Origin: Anaerolentibacter hominis
GTDB taxonomy: Bacteria > Bacillota > Clostridia > Lachnospirales > Lachnospiraceae
NCBI RefSeq assembly: GCF_032380675.1
Contig: NZ_JAWDIX010000002.1
Coordinates: 124,001-188,000, forward strand
Length of the DNA stretch: 64,000 nt
Direction: 5' to 3'
Each line of letters opens with the position of its first letter. The first letter of the stretch is position 1. The position numbers were made by a program, and so were the translations under genes. The notes below the pieces were generated by a model. It was not told the DNA's origin and ran no database searches. It saw only the letters and a program-made list of their open reading frames with translations. This document shows positions 15,921 through 23,153 of this stretch, one piece after another.

Positions 15921-16796
15921 TTAGAAGGGCTTATCCTCAATACGGATGGAGATCTGCAGCAGGTAGTTGTCATAGCCTTTTACAGACAGATCGTCAAGCA
16001 GAGTATCTTCGTAAAAATATCCGATCAGAGTGAAACGGTGCTCCCGGGCGTATCTGAGAATACGGTGATAGGTATCGGGAAGCGTGCCGTACCCATCCTG
16101 ATGCCAGCCTGTGAGATAGCTTCCGGCCGGCTTAATAAAGCAGGGAAGATCATCCGGACAGTGGTCAACCCGGGTATAAAAATAACAGTACTGTTCAAAC
16201 TGACCATCCAGGGCGGATTTCTGTTCAATCATAGATCCGATGGCATAGGGACTGTCGATTCCTGTGGAGTTGCAGAATGCGACGTGGTTTGCTATCTGAA
16301 CGGCCCAGTCCCGATCCGTACAGAGGGGATCGGTCTTCGTTACCAGCATGTATTCGTTTTTCTTTTGCTCCACCCGGATACGGCTGGTGTCGATAGCCAT
16401 GGCCTGGCGGGTGAGAGAAGCCTTCTGCTGAATCCGCTCTCTGGTCTGCATAAGAGCGGCAATCTTCTTTTCCAGAAGAACTTCTTCCTTTTCTAACAGG
16501 GAGACCAGCTCTCCGGGAGTTCTTCGGTTCAGATATTCTTTGATTTCATTTAAAGGCATATCCAGCTCTTTCAGCACAGCAATGACATGAAATACTTCCA
16601 GCTGCGGCAGGGAATAATAGCGGTATCCATTGTCCAGCTTAACTGCAGGAGAGAAGATGCCCAGTTCATCATAATGATAAAGGGTATGCTTTGTTGTACC
16701 GCAGAGCCTGGCAAATTCACTGGTCTTAAAGTGTGTCCCGTGTGTGCGGGTGTTATCCTCCGGCCAGACAGCCAGTTTGCTGTTTTTATGATCCAT
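15921..16796 (-). CDS. MerR-family drug-responsive regulator
   Basis: 291 residues from ATG 16796, preceded by GAGAGGAAA. The MerR helix-turn-helix begins unusually far in (about residue 24: FKTSEFARLCGTTKHTLYHY), after a polar N-terminal extension. A coiled coil (about residues 95-140) and a GyrI/BmrR-like effector domain (YMLVTKTDPL, AGSYLTGWHQDGYG, TLIGYFYEDTLLDD) follow. It is divergent from a MATE exporter whose promoter carries a 19-bp spacer and dyad, so it most likely senses a toxic compound and activates that exporter. Confidence 0.9.
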   Translation of the reverse strand: MDHKNSKLAVWPEDNTRTHGTHFKTSEFARLCGTTKHTLYHYDELGIFSPAVKLDNGYRYYSLPQLEVFHVIAVLKELDMPLNEIKEYLNRRTPGELVSLLEKEEVLLEKKIAALMQTRERIQQKASLTRQAMAIDTSRIRVEQKKNEYMLVTKTDPLCTDRDWAVQIANHVAFCNSTGIDSPYAIGSMIEQKSALDGQFEQYCYFYTRVDHCPDDLPCFIKPAGSYLTGWHQDGYGTLPDTYHRILRYAREHRFTLIGYFYEDTLLDDLSVKGYDNYLLQISIRIEDKPF

Positions 16797-16810
16797 TTGT
16801 ATTTCCTCTC

Positions 16811-16841
16811 TTGACACTAGGGTTACCCGATACTTTATTAT
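16811..16841 (+). promoter_or_regulatory. MerR-activated promoter of the MATE gene
   Basis: TTGACA (16811-16816), 19-bp spacer, TATTAT (16836-16841); the spacer contains the dyad GGGTTACCC (16820-16828). This is the classic MerR activation geometry, in the gap between the divergent regulator and exporter. Confidence 0.85.
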
Positions 16842-16882
16842 AGGCTGAGCGGTCTGATGACACAAGAAGGAGTTGATATTTT

Positions 16883-18211
16883 ATGAGTCGGTCAATTGCA
16901 AAAGATTTTCGATTTTTATCCCTGATCCGGTTCGCATTTCCTACCATGATTATGATGATTTTCATGTCCCTCTACACGATAGTGGACGGAATTTTTATAT
17001 CCAGATTTGTAGGTACAGATGCACTTTCCGCAACGAATATTGTCTATCCCGTTATGAATGTGGTGCTTGCGGTGGGAATTATGCTTGCCACGGGCGGTTC
17101 CGCTGTGGTGGCAAGGAAAATCGGAGAGGGAAAGATTCAGGAGGCGAGGGAGAATTTTACAATGATCACGATAGTCGGAGCGGCTGCCGGTGTGGTGATC
17201 AGCGTAGTCTGTCTGATTTTTCTGGAGCCGATCTGCCGCGCTCTGGGAGCACAGCCGGAAATAATGGAATATTGTAAGAATTACCTGTCTGTTTTACTGT
17301 TATTCGTTCCGGCCTATATGCTGCAGCTGCTGTTTCAGGTATTTTTCGTTACCGCAGGTAAACCGGGCATGGGCCTTATCCTGACGGTACTGGCCGGTGT
17401 GACCAATGGGATTTTGGACTATGTGCTTATTGTGCCGGCAGGGCTTGGCATCAGCGGTGCGGCTCTGGCAACGGTGACCGGATATCTGATACCGGCCGTA
17501 ACCGGTGTGATTTATTTTATGACAAAACGCAATGAGCTGCATTTTGCTAAATTTCTGCCTGACTGGAAAATGCTGCGGGAGAGCTGTCTGAACGGTTCTT
17601 CGGAGATGGTGACGAACTTGTCTATGGGTATTGTTACCTTTTTATTTAATATACTTATGCTGCATTATCTGGGCGGCGACGGGGTGGCTGCGATTACGAT
17701 AGTCCTGTATACACAATTTTTACTGACCGCTTTGTATATGGGATTTTCCATGGGTGTGGCGCCTGTGATCAGTTATAATTACGGAAGCAAAAATACGGTG
17801 CTCCTGAAACGGATATTTAAAATATGCATATGGTTTATCGCCGTATCTTCCCTGGTTATATTTGGTTTGTCCCTGATTTTGTCAGGACAGCTGGTGGGCA
17901 TTTTTTCGCCGAAGGGCACCCGGGTATACGAGATTGCGCTGCGGGGCTTCTGGCTCTTTTCCATCAATTTTATCTTTGCAGGTACCAATATGTTTTCATC
18001 AGCGTTGTTCACCGCGCTGTCAAACGGAAAAGTCTCGGCATTTATTTCTTTTTTAAGAACCTTTGGCTTTATCACCCTGGGACTTTTATTTCTGCCTTAT
18101 TTGCTTCAGGCGGATGGAGTATGGCTGGCTGTACCGTTTGCAGAATTTGCCACAACAATTGCCGCGGTTATCTGTATGGTCAGAAAACGAAAGGTATATC
18201 ATTATGCCTAA
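16883..18211 (+). CDS. MATE-family efflux transporter
   Basis: 442 residues with about twelve hydrophobic segments arranged as two repeated halves, typical of MATE Na+ or H+ coupled exporters. Family-typical stretches are GTDALSATNIVYP near the first helices, FVTAGKPGMGL and MGVAPVISYNYGS in the second half. The start ATG is preceded by AAGGAG. The divergent MerR regulator and its 19-bp-spacer promoter suggest inducible export of a cationic or amphipathic toxin. It is followed by a strong terminator. Confidence 0.93.
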   Translation: MSRSIAKDFRFLSLIRFAFPTMIMMIFMSLYTIVDGIFISRFVGTDALSATNIVYPVMNVVLAVGIMLATGGSAVVARKIGEGKIQEARENFTMITIVGAAAGVVISVVCLIFLEPICRALGAQPEIMEYCKNYLSVLLLFVPAYMLQLLFQVFFVTAGKPGMGLILTVLAGVTNGILDYVLIVPAGLGISGAALATVTGYLIPAVTGVIYFMTKRNELHFAKFLPDWKMLRESCLNGSSEMVTNLSMGIVTFLFNILMLHYLGGDGVAAITIVLYTQFLLTALYMGFSMGVAPVISYNYGSKNTVLLKRIFKICIWFIAVSSLVIFGLSLILSGQLVGIFSPKGTRVYEIALRGFWLFSINFIFAGTNMFSSALFTALSNGKVSAFISFLRTFGFITLGLLFLPYLLQADGVWLAVPFAEFATTIAAVICMVRKRKVYHYA

Positions 18212-18218
18212 AAGGAAA

Positions 18219-18270
18219 GGGAGCTGCCGCTTCGCGATTTTTCAATCGAAAGACGGCAGCTCCCTCTTTT
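18219..18270 (+). terminator. Terminator of first MATE gene
   Basis: Perfect 10-bp stem GGGAGCTGCC (18219-18228) / GGCAGCTCCC (18255-18264), followed by TCTTTT. The 26-nt loop also holds a small ATCGAAAGAT-like fold. Confidence 0.8.
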
Positions 18271-18281
18271 CATTTGTAATG

Positions 18282-18379
18282 AAAAACCCTCCGGGGGATC
18301 ACACTGCGGCGGAAAGGAATCGTGTTGCCAGAGCAACCCGCCTCAGGCGGAGAATCCCGCAAGCGGGATTCTTTGTTCT
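18282..18379 (+). repeat. Dispersed repeat family 1, copy B
   Basis: Begins AAAAACCCTCCGGGGGATC and ends GGGATTCTTTGTTC. It differs from copies C and D by only a few bases over about 95 bp and lacks the large palindrome on its left flank. It lies between two convergent genes, directly after a terminator. Confidence 0.85.
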
Positions 18380-18390
18380 CTTGAATATGC

Positions 18391-18936
18391 TCAGGGCTGC
18401 GGGCTGGTAAACTTGCGCACCGCAGGAATTTGTTCCAGAATCGGGACCAGGATACAGGCGACGATGATACCGAATATACCTTGAATGATATTTCCGGGTA
18501 TGCTGGCAGCCGCCGCCAGGCCCTTGCCGAGAAGCAGGGAGGCGTATCCGAAGTAGCCGACGACTACTATGGCGTTTACCCCTATACCTGCGGCAATGAC
18601 AGGCAGAACCGGCACTTTGCCGCCCGCGCGGACCTTACGCAGCAGCTGATAGATCAAACCTCCGGCCAGAGCGGCCGCCGCTTTGATGAGCAGGGTTCCT
18701 GGAGCATAGTGTGCATAACCGATAAGCAAATCGGCAAACATGGAGCCGATTCCGGCTGCCGCGGTTCCGTAAAGGGGGCCAAGCAGGATACCGGAGAGCA
18801 GGACGAAGCCGTCTCCCAAATTGACATAACCCTGCATGGGAGAAGGGACCTGGATCACCATAGTGGCCACACAGGTCAGCGCAGCCATCAGAGCGGTTAC
18901 TACGATATTACGGGTTATATTTGATGTATGTTTCAC
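18391..18936 (-). CDS. ECF transporter substrate-binding (S) component
   Basis: 181 residues with five or six hydrophobic segments. NITRNIVVTALMAALTCVAT at the N-terminus and VNLGDGFVLLSGILLGPLYG are typical of ECF S components (PF07155-like group). These small membrane proteins bind a vitamin or precursor and dock on a shared EcfA/A'/T module, none of which is nearby; this fits the group II, shared-module type. The substrate cannot be deduced, and no riboswitch was recognised in the 5' region. The start is GTG, nine bases after AGGAAGGA. Confidence 0.8.
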   Translation of the reverse strand: MKHTSNITRNIVVTALMAALTCVATMVIQVPSPMQGYVNLGDGFVLLSGILLGPLYGTAAAGIGSMFADLLIGYAHYAPGTLLIKAAAALAGGLIYQLLRKVRAGGKVPVLPVIAAGIGVNAIVVVGYFGYASLLLGKGLAAAASIPGNIIQGIFGIIVACILVPILEQIPAVRKFTSPQP

Positions 18937-19162
18937 GGGGCATCTTCCTTCCTGTTAAAGAATAACTGCAATTACTATAATGCAGAACTGGCCTTGCTGA
19001 AAGTACCAGATTAAATAAAAATGATAGGACCAGATACTTTATTCATTTTTTATATTCCGGATCATAAAAATATGTTATACTATAAAAAATTAGGTAACCA
19101 TAAATCGGCGGGTATTGTTAATGCCGGCGGTGTACTGGGCATAGCGGAGAGGAGAAAACAGC

Positions 19163-19375
19163 ATGGAAAAGAGACAGTATGTCTGTCCCAAGTGTGGAAA
19201 TACCAATTATGAGAGTGATCAATTTCAGGCAACCGGAGGCAATTTTGCCAAGATTTTTGATGTTCAGAATAAAAAGTTTATTACGGTAAGCTGTACCAGG
19301 TGCGGATATACGGAGCTGTACCGGGCAAAGAATTCTGATGGATGGGATATTCTGGATTTCTTGATCGGAAACTGA
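19163..19375 (+). CDS. Small zinc-ribbon protein (DUF2082-like)
   Basis: 70 residues with two cysteine pairs, CPKC near residue 8 and CTRC near residue 44, forming a zinc ribbon; the C-terminus is TELYRAKNSDGWDILDFLIG. It resembles the zinc-ribbon nucleic-acid-binding family PF09855 (formerly DUF2082), whose function is unknown. The start ATG follows GGAGAGGAG. It stands alone, with the candidate small RNA directly downstream. Confidence 0.8.
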   Translation: MEKRQYVCPKCGNTNYESDQFQATGGNFAKIFDVQNKKFITVSCTRCGYTELYRAKNSDGWDILDFLIGN

Positions 19376-19384
19376 TATACTATC

Positions 19385-19413
19385 TTGAAATGAATGGTAC
19401 TTTGTGTTAGAAT
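19385..19413 (+). promoter_or_regulatory. Promoter of candidate small RNA
   Basis: TTGAAA (19385-19390), 17-bp spacer, TAGAAT (19408-19413), giving a start near 19420. It starts 10 bp after the zinc-ribbon stop codon. Confidence 0.6.
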
Positions 19414-19419
19414 ACAGCA

Positions 19420-19522
19420 GATTAATAGGTAAAAGCTTGGGTCTGCTGCCGCCGGGCAGCAGCCATATTAAGAGCCGGGAATTCATGTCATCAGGCCTTT
19501 GGACATGGATTGCCGGTTTTTT
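19420..19522 (+). ncRNA. Candidate small RNA or leader RNA (about 100 nt)
   Basis: A promoter directly upstream and a strong intrinsic terminator enclose about 100 nt with no open frame. Hairpins are CTGCTGCC / GGGCAGCAG (19443-19462), or alternatively CAGCAGA (19416-19422) with TCTGCTG (19442-19448). The terminator stem is CCGG-GA-ATTCATGTC (19475-19489) with GACATGGAT-TG-CCGG (19502-19516), 15 pairs with one mismatch, then TTTTTT. The two alternative pairings share TCTGCTG, which would suit a switch. It could be a trans-acting RNA or a regulatory leader for the MATE gene at 19706. It matches no riboswitch class I recognise. Confidence 0.5.
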
Positions 19523-19669
19523 ATTACATAGGAAAGTTTGGAGAACTTTCCTATGTAATAAAAAACCCTCCGGGGGATCGCACTGCGGCGGAAAGGAATT
19601 GTGTTGCCAGAGCAACCCGCCGCAGGCGGAGAATCCCGCTTGCAGGATTCTTTGTTCTTACATAGGAAC
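19517..19669 (+). repeat. Dispersed repeat family 1, copy C (with terminal palindrome)
   Basis: Opens with a perfect 22-bp inverted repeat (19517-19565; arms contain TTATTACATAGGAAAGTT and its complement, loop TGGAG), followed by the family core AACCCTCCGGGGGATCGCAC through GGATTCTTTGTTC, and closes with TTACATAGGAA. Copy D is the same arrangement inverted. Its first T residues double as the T-tract of the small-RNA terminator. Confidence 0.88.
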
Positions 19670-19705
19670 TTAATTTAACTATTTGAGAGGGGATAGAGAT
19701 AGAAG

Positions 19706-21019
19706 ATGAATCGTAAAATGACAATTGGTGCACAGTTCGCACGATACGTTTCCCTGAATGTGTTGAGCATGATCGGGCTGTCCTGCTACATTTTGGCGGA
19801 TACACTATATATTTCTGCGGGAATGGGGAGCAATGGACTGACTGCTCTGAACCTGGTTTTACCGGTTTATAGTGTGGTGAGCGGGCTTGGACAAATGCTG
19901 GGCCTGGGCGGTGCTACGCGCTATTCCATTGCTAGAGCGGAGGGGGAGAGCGGCAGAGCGGACCGGATATTTACCCGGACTTTTGCGGCGGCTCTTGCTA
20001 TCGGACTTCTTTTTACTGCGGCCGGACTTCTTTTTGCGGGTCCGATCGCAAAGGCGCTGGGGGCGGAGGGAGCAATCTTTCCCATGGCGTCTGTTTATCT
20101 GCGCACGCTATTATTCTACTCTTGGGCTTTTATGCTGAATCAGGTGATGATTTGTTTCGTTCGAAATGACAAAGAACCCAAGCTTGCAATGATTGCGATG
20201 GTGACCGCCAGCCTGAGTAATATCGTTCTGGACTATATTTTCATTTTTCCTCTGGGAATGGGGATGTTTGGGGCAGCCTTTGCAACCGGAATATCACCTC
20301 TTATAAGTATGGGAATCCTGTCCATTCATATAATAAGAAAAAGGAATGGATTTCATCTGGTACGGTGCCGGATACGGCTGCAGCAGATCGGGAAAATCTC
20401 AGTGCTTGGCCTTTCGGCTCTGCTGGCAGAGCTTTCATCCGGGATCGTGATGCTGGTTTTTAATTTTACGGTCTTAAGGCTGTCGGGAAATGTGGGGGTT
20501 GCAGCATACGGCGTAATTGCAAACCTGGCGCTGATGGTGATGGCAGTCTTTAACGGAATTGCCCAGGGCTCCCAGCCGCTGCTCAGTTCGGCTCTGGGAA
20601 AGGGAGACAGTCAGTCCATACACAAGGTGAGAAATTATGCGCTGCTTCTGTCGGCAGGGCTGGGGATTGTCTGTTATCTGGGTGCGGTGAGTTGTCCGGA
20701 GATCTTAACCGGTATTTTCAACCGGGAAGGAAATCCGGAATTAACACGGCTTGCGGTCCGGGGAATCTACCTTTATTTTTTGAACTTCCCATTTATGGGC
20801 ATCAATATGATAATGGCCGCATATTTTTCGGCGGTTGCAAGGCCGAAGCCATCCCTGATGATATCGCTGACCAGAGGTTTTGCGCTGGTGGTTCCGCTGC
20901 TGCTTTTGATGCCGGTGCTGTTCGGGATGACAGGTGTGTGGCTTGCGGTGCCGCTTACGGAAGCACTGACTTCGATGTTATGTATGGTACTGATCAGAAA
21001 ATACCGCTTAATGTTTTAA
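19706..21019 (+). CDS. MATE-family efflux transporter (second)
   Basis: 437 residues with about twelve membrane segments in two halves. LNLVLPVYSVVSGLGQMLGL, GGATRYSIARAEGESGRADR and SNIVLDYIFIFPLGMGMFGA match the MATE family. It is only distantly related to the exporter at 16883. The start ATG has GAGAGGGGA about 12 bases upstream. It may be transcribed from the promoter at 19385 by read-through of the terminator there. Its last 12 bp overlap the end of the convergent PIN toxin gene, so no room is left for a terminator of its own. Confidence 0.92.
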   Translation: MNRKMTIGAQFARYVSLNVLSMIGLSCYILADTLYISAGMGSNGLTALNLVLPVYSVVSGLGQMLGLGGATRYSIARAEGESGRADRIFTRTFAAALAIGLLFTAAGLLFAGPIAKALGAEGAIFPMASVYLRTLLFYSWAFMLNQVMICFVRNDKEPKLAMIAMVTASLSNIVLDYIFIFPLGMGMFGAAFATGISPLISMGILSIHIIRKRNGFHLVRCRIRLQQIGKISVLGLSALLAELSSGIVMLVFNFTVLRLSGNVGVAAYGVIANLALMVMAVFNGIAQGSQPLLSSALGKGDSQSIHKVRNYALLLSAGLGIVCYLGAVSCPEILTGIFNREGNPELTRLAVRGIYLYFLNFPFMGINMIMAAYFSAVARPKPSLMISLTRGFALVVPLLLLMPVLFGMTGVWLAVPLTEALTSMLCMVLIRKYRLMF

Positions 21020-21409
21020 AAATTCAGCCGGTGTCATTATCGCTGGATTCTTTAAACCTGATTCCAGAAAATCTTTATCACCGGTAAGCAAAACATCAGC
21101 GTTTGCTTTAATGGCCGCTCTTAAAATCGGCCGATCATTAAAATCTCTGATTAGTGCCTCTGAATTATATTCGTCTGCCGGAACAGGAACTAATTCTAAA
21201 CTCATTAGAGCAACAGAAAGAAATCTGTCGAGCGCTGAAAGACGGTTCGGGAATTTCTTATTGAATATACGTTTTATTTCGTCAACATTTTGCTCACAAA
21301 TTAAACCGTGGTTTGGATAAGATGCTGCTTTAACATATGCCTTAAAAGGAATGCCGTCAGGACTTAACGCCGCAGAGATAAGGACATTTGTATCGATTAA
21401 CACTCTCAT
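21008..21409 (-). CDS. PIN-domain toxin of a VapC-like toxin-antitoxin pair
   Basis: 133-residue PIN-fold ribonuclease. The acidic metal-binding residues are seen in MRVLIDTNVLISA (Asp6), the central DEIKRIF region, DFNDRPILRAAI and ADVLLTGDKDFL. It belongs to the putative toxin component, PIN family (COG1569), group. Its start overlaps the stop of the AbrB-type antitoxin by four bases (ATGA), so the two are translationally coupled. Its 3' end overlaps the MATE gene on the other strand by 12 bp. Confidence 0.9.
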   Translation of the reverse strand: MRVLIDTNVLISAALSPDGIPFKAYVKAASYPNHGLICEQNVDEIKRIFNKKFPNRLSALDRFLSVALMSLELVPVPADEYNSEALIRDFNDRPILRAAIKANADVLLTGDKDFLESGLKNPAIMTPAEFLKH

Positions 21410-21681
21410 ACCTTTTCGTCCTCATGTCTCAATTTATCTACTAACGCCATGACATCATCATCTGTGTTCAGTCCTGCATGTGCGGCTTCACCTGTCATCT
21501 CAGCTTGAAGTACCTGCATGGCATAAACAGCGGAGTTAACAATACGTACTGTGTTTCCTTCAACGATAAAGGTAATGCGATCACCACTTGACACTCCGAG
21601 AATCTCACGAATATCTTTCGGTATCGTAACCTGCCCCTTTGCCATTACTTTGGCATTATCAACAAATGTATTTTTAGACAT
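21406..21681 (-). CDS. AbrB/SpoVT/MazE-type antitoxin
   Basis: 91 residues. The N-terminal swapped-hairpin DNA-binding domain is clear: VMAKGQVTIPKDIREILGVS, then GDRITFIVEGNTVRIVNS. The C-terminal acidic tail (residues 55-91) would wrap and inhibit the PIN toxin. The start ATG follows AAGGAGG. A perfect 20-bp palindrome over the transcription start is the likely site of autorepression by this protein. Confidence 0.92.
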   Translation of the reverse strand: MSKNTFVDNAKVMAKGQVTIPKDIREILGVSSGDRITFIVEGNTVRIVNSAVYAMQVLQAEMTGEAAHAGLNTDDDVMALVDKLRHEDEKV

Positions 21682-21709
21682 AATATGTTACCTCCTTAGA
21701 AAATATGGA

Positions 21710-21760
21710 AAGTAGGGATATCCCTACTTCTATTATATACAGACGCTATCAAAATATCAA
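21710..21760 (-). promoter_or_regulatory. Promoter and perfect 20-bp operator of the TA pair
   Basis: On the minus strand: TTGATA (21755-21760), 17-bp spacer, TATAAT (21732-21737). Immediately downstream lies the perfect palindrome AAGTAGGGATATCCCTACTT (21710-21729), over the expected start point. The rest of 21761-21946 shows only a CCCCGGGA-containing pair of short repeats. Confidence 0.88.
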
Positions 21761-21946
21761 TTTAAAATACTGGAAGAAAGAGTTAACTAATTTTAAAATG
21801 TTCGGATAAGTTTAAGATTTTGTATTCCTAGTTACCACAAAGTCCCCCCGGGAATAATTCCGTTGTCAAATGGTGCCCCGGGATTTATAATAATTTTAAG
21901 GACAGCAGTGTGAAACTGCCGTCTGAACAAGGCTGTACGTTTGAAA

Positions 21947-22045
21947 CAAAAGTTGTTTCAAACTACTTATTTACAATAAGATGATTTGCGAAGCATATCA
22001 TCGTTTGTTGTGCAGTATCGCAGGTTAACCTGCGATATGCAGGGG
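21947..22045 (+). repeat. Dispersed repeat family 2, copy B (three hairpins)
   Basis: Starts with the palindrome GTTTGAAAC-AAAAGTT-GTTTCAAAC, continues with an extra hairpin GATGAT...ATCATC absent from copy A, and ends with TATCGCAGGT-TA-ACCTGCGATA (22016-22037) and TGCAGGGGT. Compared with copy A (9849-9925), the extra middle segment is about 40 bp. Confidence 0.75.
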
Positions 22046-22086
22046 TGTAATAATGATAGAAAAGAAGAGAAAGGCGGTGTGATCGG

Positions 22087-23109
22087 ATGAGAAATCATGA
22101 GGTAATAAATCCGCGGAAGTTGTTAGGTCCCGATGGAAGCCTGGCGGAGCCGGGCTGGTCCAGAAAGCTGATTCAGACTTATGACCGGAGAGATATTAAG
22201 GCGCCCCGGCACCGGATTAAGGAATGGGACTATTATCTGGTTCTCGGCAAAGGGTTCGGCGCGGCGTTTACCATTTCCGACGACGGTTACATCGGGCTTC
22301 AATCGGTTTCTTTTTTAGATTTTACTAAGCCGTGGGAACATACTAATACGATCCTGGTCCCGTTTCCCATGGGTAAACTGCATATGCCGGCCACTTCTGA
22401 TACGGGGGATGTGGTGTTTGAGAATAAAAAGCTGAAGCTTCGTTTTATCAGGGAGCGGGAAGGCCGCAGGATACTATGTGATTTTCCGGAGTTTGAAAAG
22501 GGGCGGGCGTTTTCCTGTGATATCCGGCTGCATCAGCCGCCCATGGACAGCATGGTGATAGCGACTCCATGGAAAGAAAAGCCAACCTGTTTTTATTATA
22601 ATCAGAAAATAAACTGTATGCGGGCGGAAGGCTATGTAAAGCTGGGGGAGAAAACATACCGGTTTTCACCGGAGCAGGATTTTGGTACGCTGGACTGGGG
22701 CCGTGGGGTCTGGACGTATGATAATACCTGGTATTGGGGATCGGGAAATGGTATAGTGGACGGCAGACCGTTCGGGTTTAACATAGGGTATGGATTCGGG
22801 GATACGGCGGCTGCAACTGAAAACGTTATTTTATATGACGGCAGAGTGCACAAGCTTAATGATATTACATTTCATATTCCCAAACCGGATTACATGGGAA
22901 AATGGCAGTTTTCATCTTCCGACGGCCGGTTTGAGATTGATTTTGTGCCGGTAATTGACCGGGCCGCCAGAATCAATGCCGGTGTGATACTCACGGATCA
23001 GCATCAGGTTTTTGGCCGTATGAGCGGCCGGGCGGTGCTGGATGACGGTACGGTCCTGAACATTCAGGATCTCTTGTGTTTTGCGGAAGAAGTTCATAAT
23101 AAATATTAG
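22087..23109 (+). CDS. DUF2804-family protein
   Basis: 340 residues, soluble, with no signal peptide or membrane segment. The spacing of aromatic and glycine residues (WDYYLVLGKGFGAAFTISDDG, then FGTLDWGRGVWTYDNTWYWG and FGFNIGYGFGDT) is characteristic of PF10974 (DUF2804), a beta-rich family related in fold to lipocalin-like hydroxysteroid or lipid-active proteins but without assigned function. The start ATG follows GGCGGTGTGATC. It is 44 bp upstream of pyruvate kinase on the same strand, so the two may be co-transcribed; no functional link is evident. Confidence 0.85.
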   Translation: MRNHEVINPRKLLGPDGSLAEPGWSRKLIQTYDRRDIKAPRHRIKEWDYYLVLGKGFGAAFTISDDGYIGLQSVSFLDFTKPWEHTNTILVPFPMGKLHMPATSDTGDVVFENKKLKLRFIREREGRRILCDFPEFEKGRAFSCDIRLHQPPMDSMVIATPWKEKPTCFYYNQKINCMRAEGYVKLGEKTYRFSPEQDFGTLDWGRGVWTYDNTWYWGSGNGIVDGRPFGFNIGYGFGDTAAATENVILYDGRVHKLNDITFHIPKPDYMGKWQFSSSDGRFEIDFVPVIDRAARINAGVILTDQHQVFGRMSGRAVLDDGTVLNIQDLLCFAEEVHNKY

Positions 23110-23153
23110 AACGATTTGTACTAATTGGGTGAGAAAGAAAGGAATTGAAACAA

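Noticed and set aside
15822..16496. 224-codon plus-strand frame
   Set aside because: It is the reverse of the MerR-family gene at 15921-16796, which has clear domain motifs, a good start and a divergent promoter.
18937..19020. Vitamin riboswitch before the ECF S component
   Set aside because: The 5' region is short and shows none of the TPP, cobalamin, THF, FMN or preQ1 signatures.
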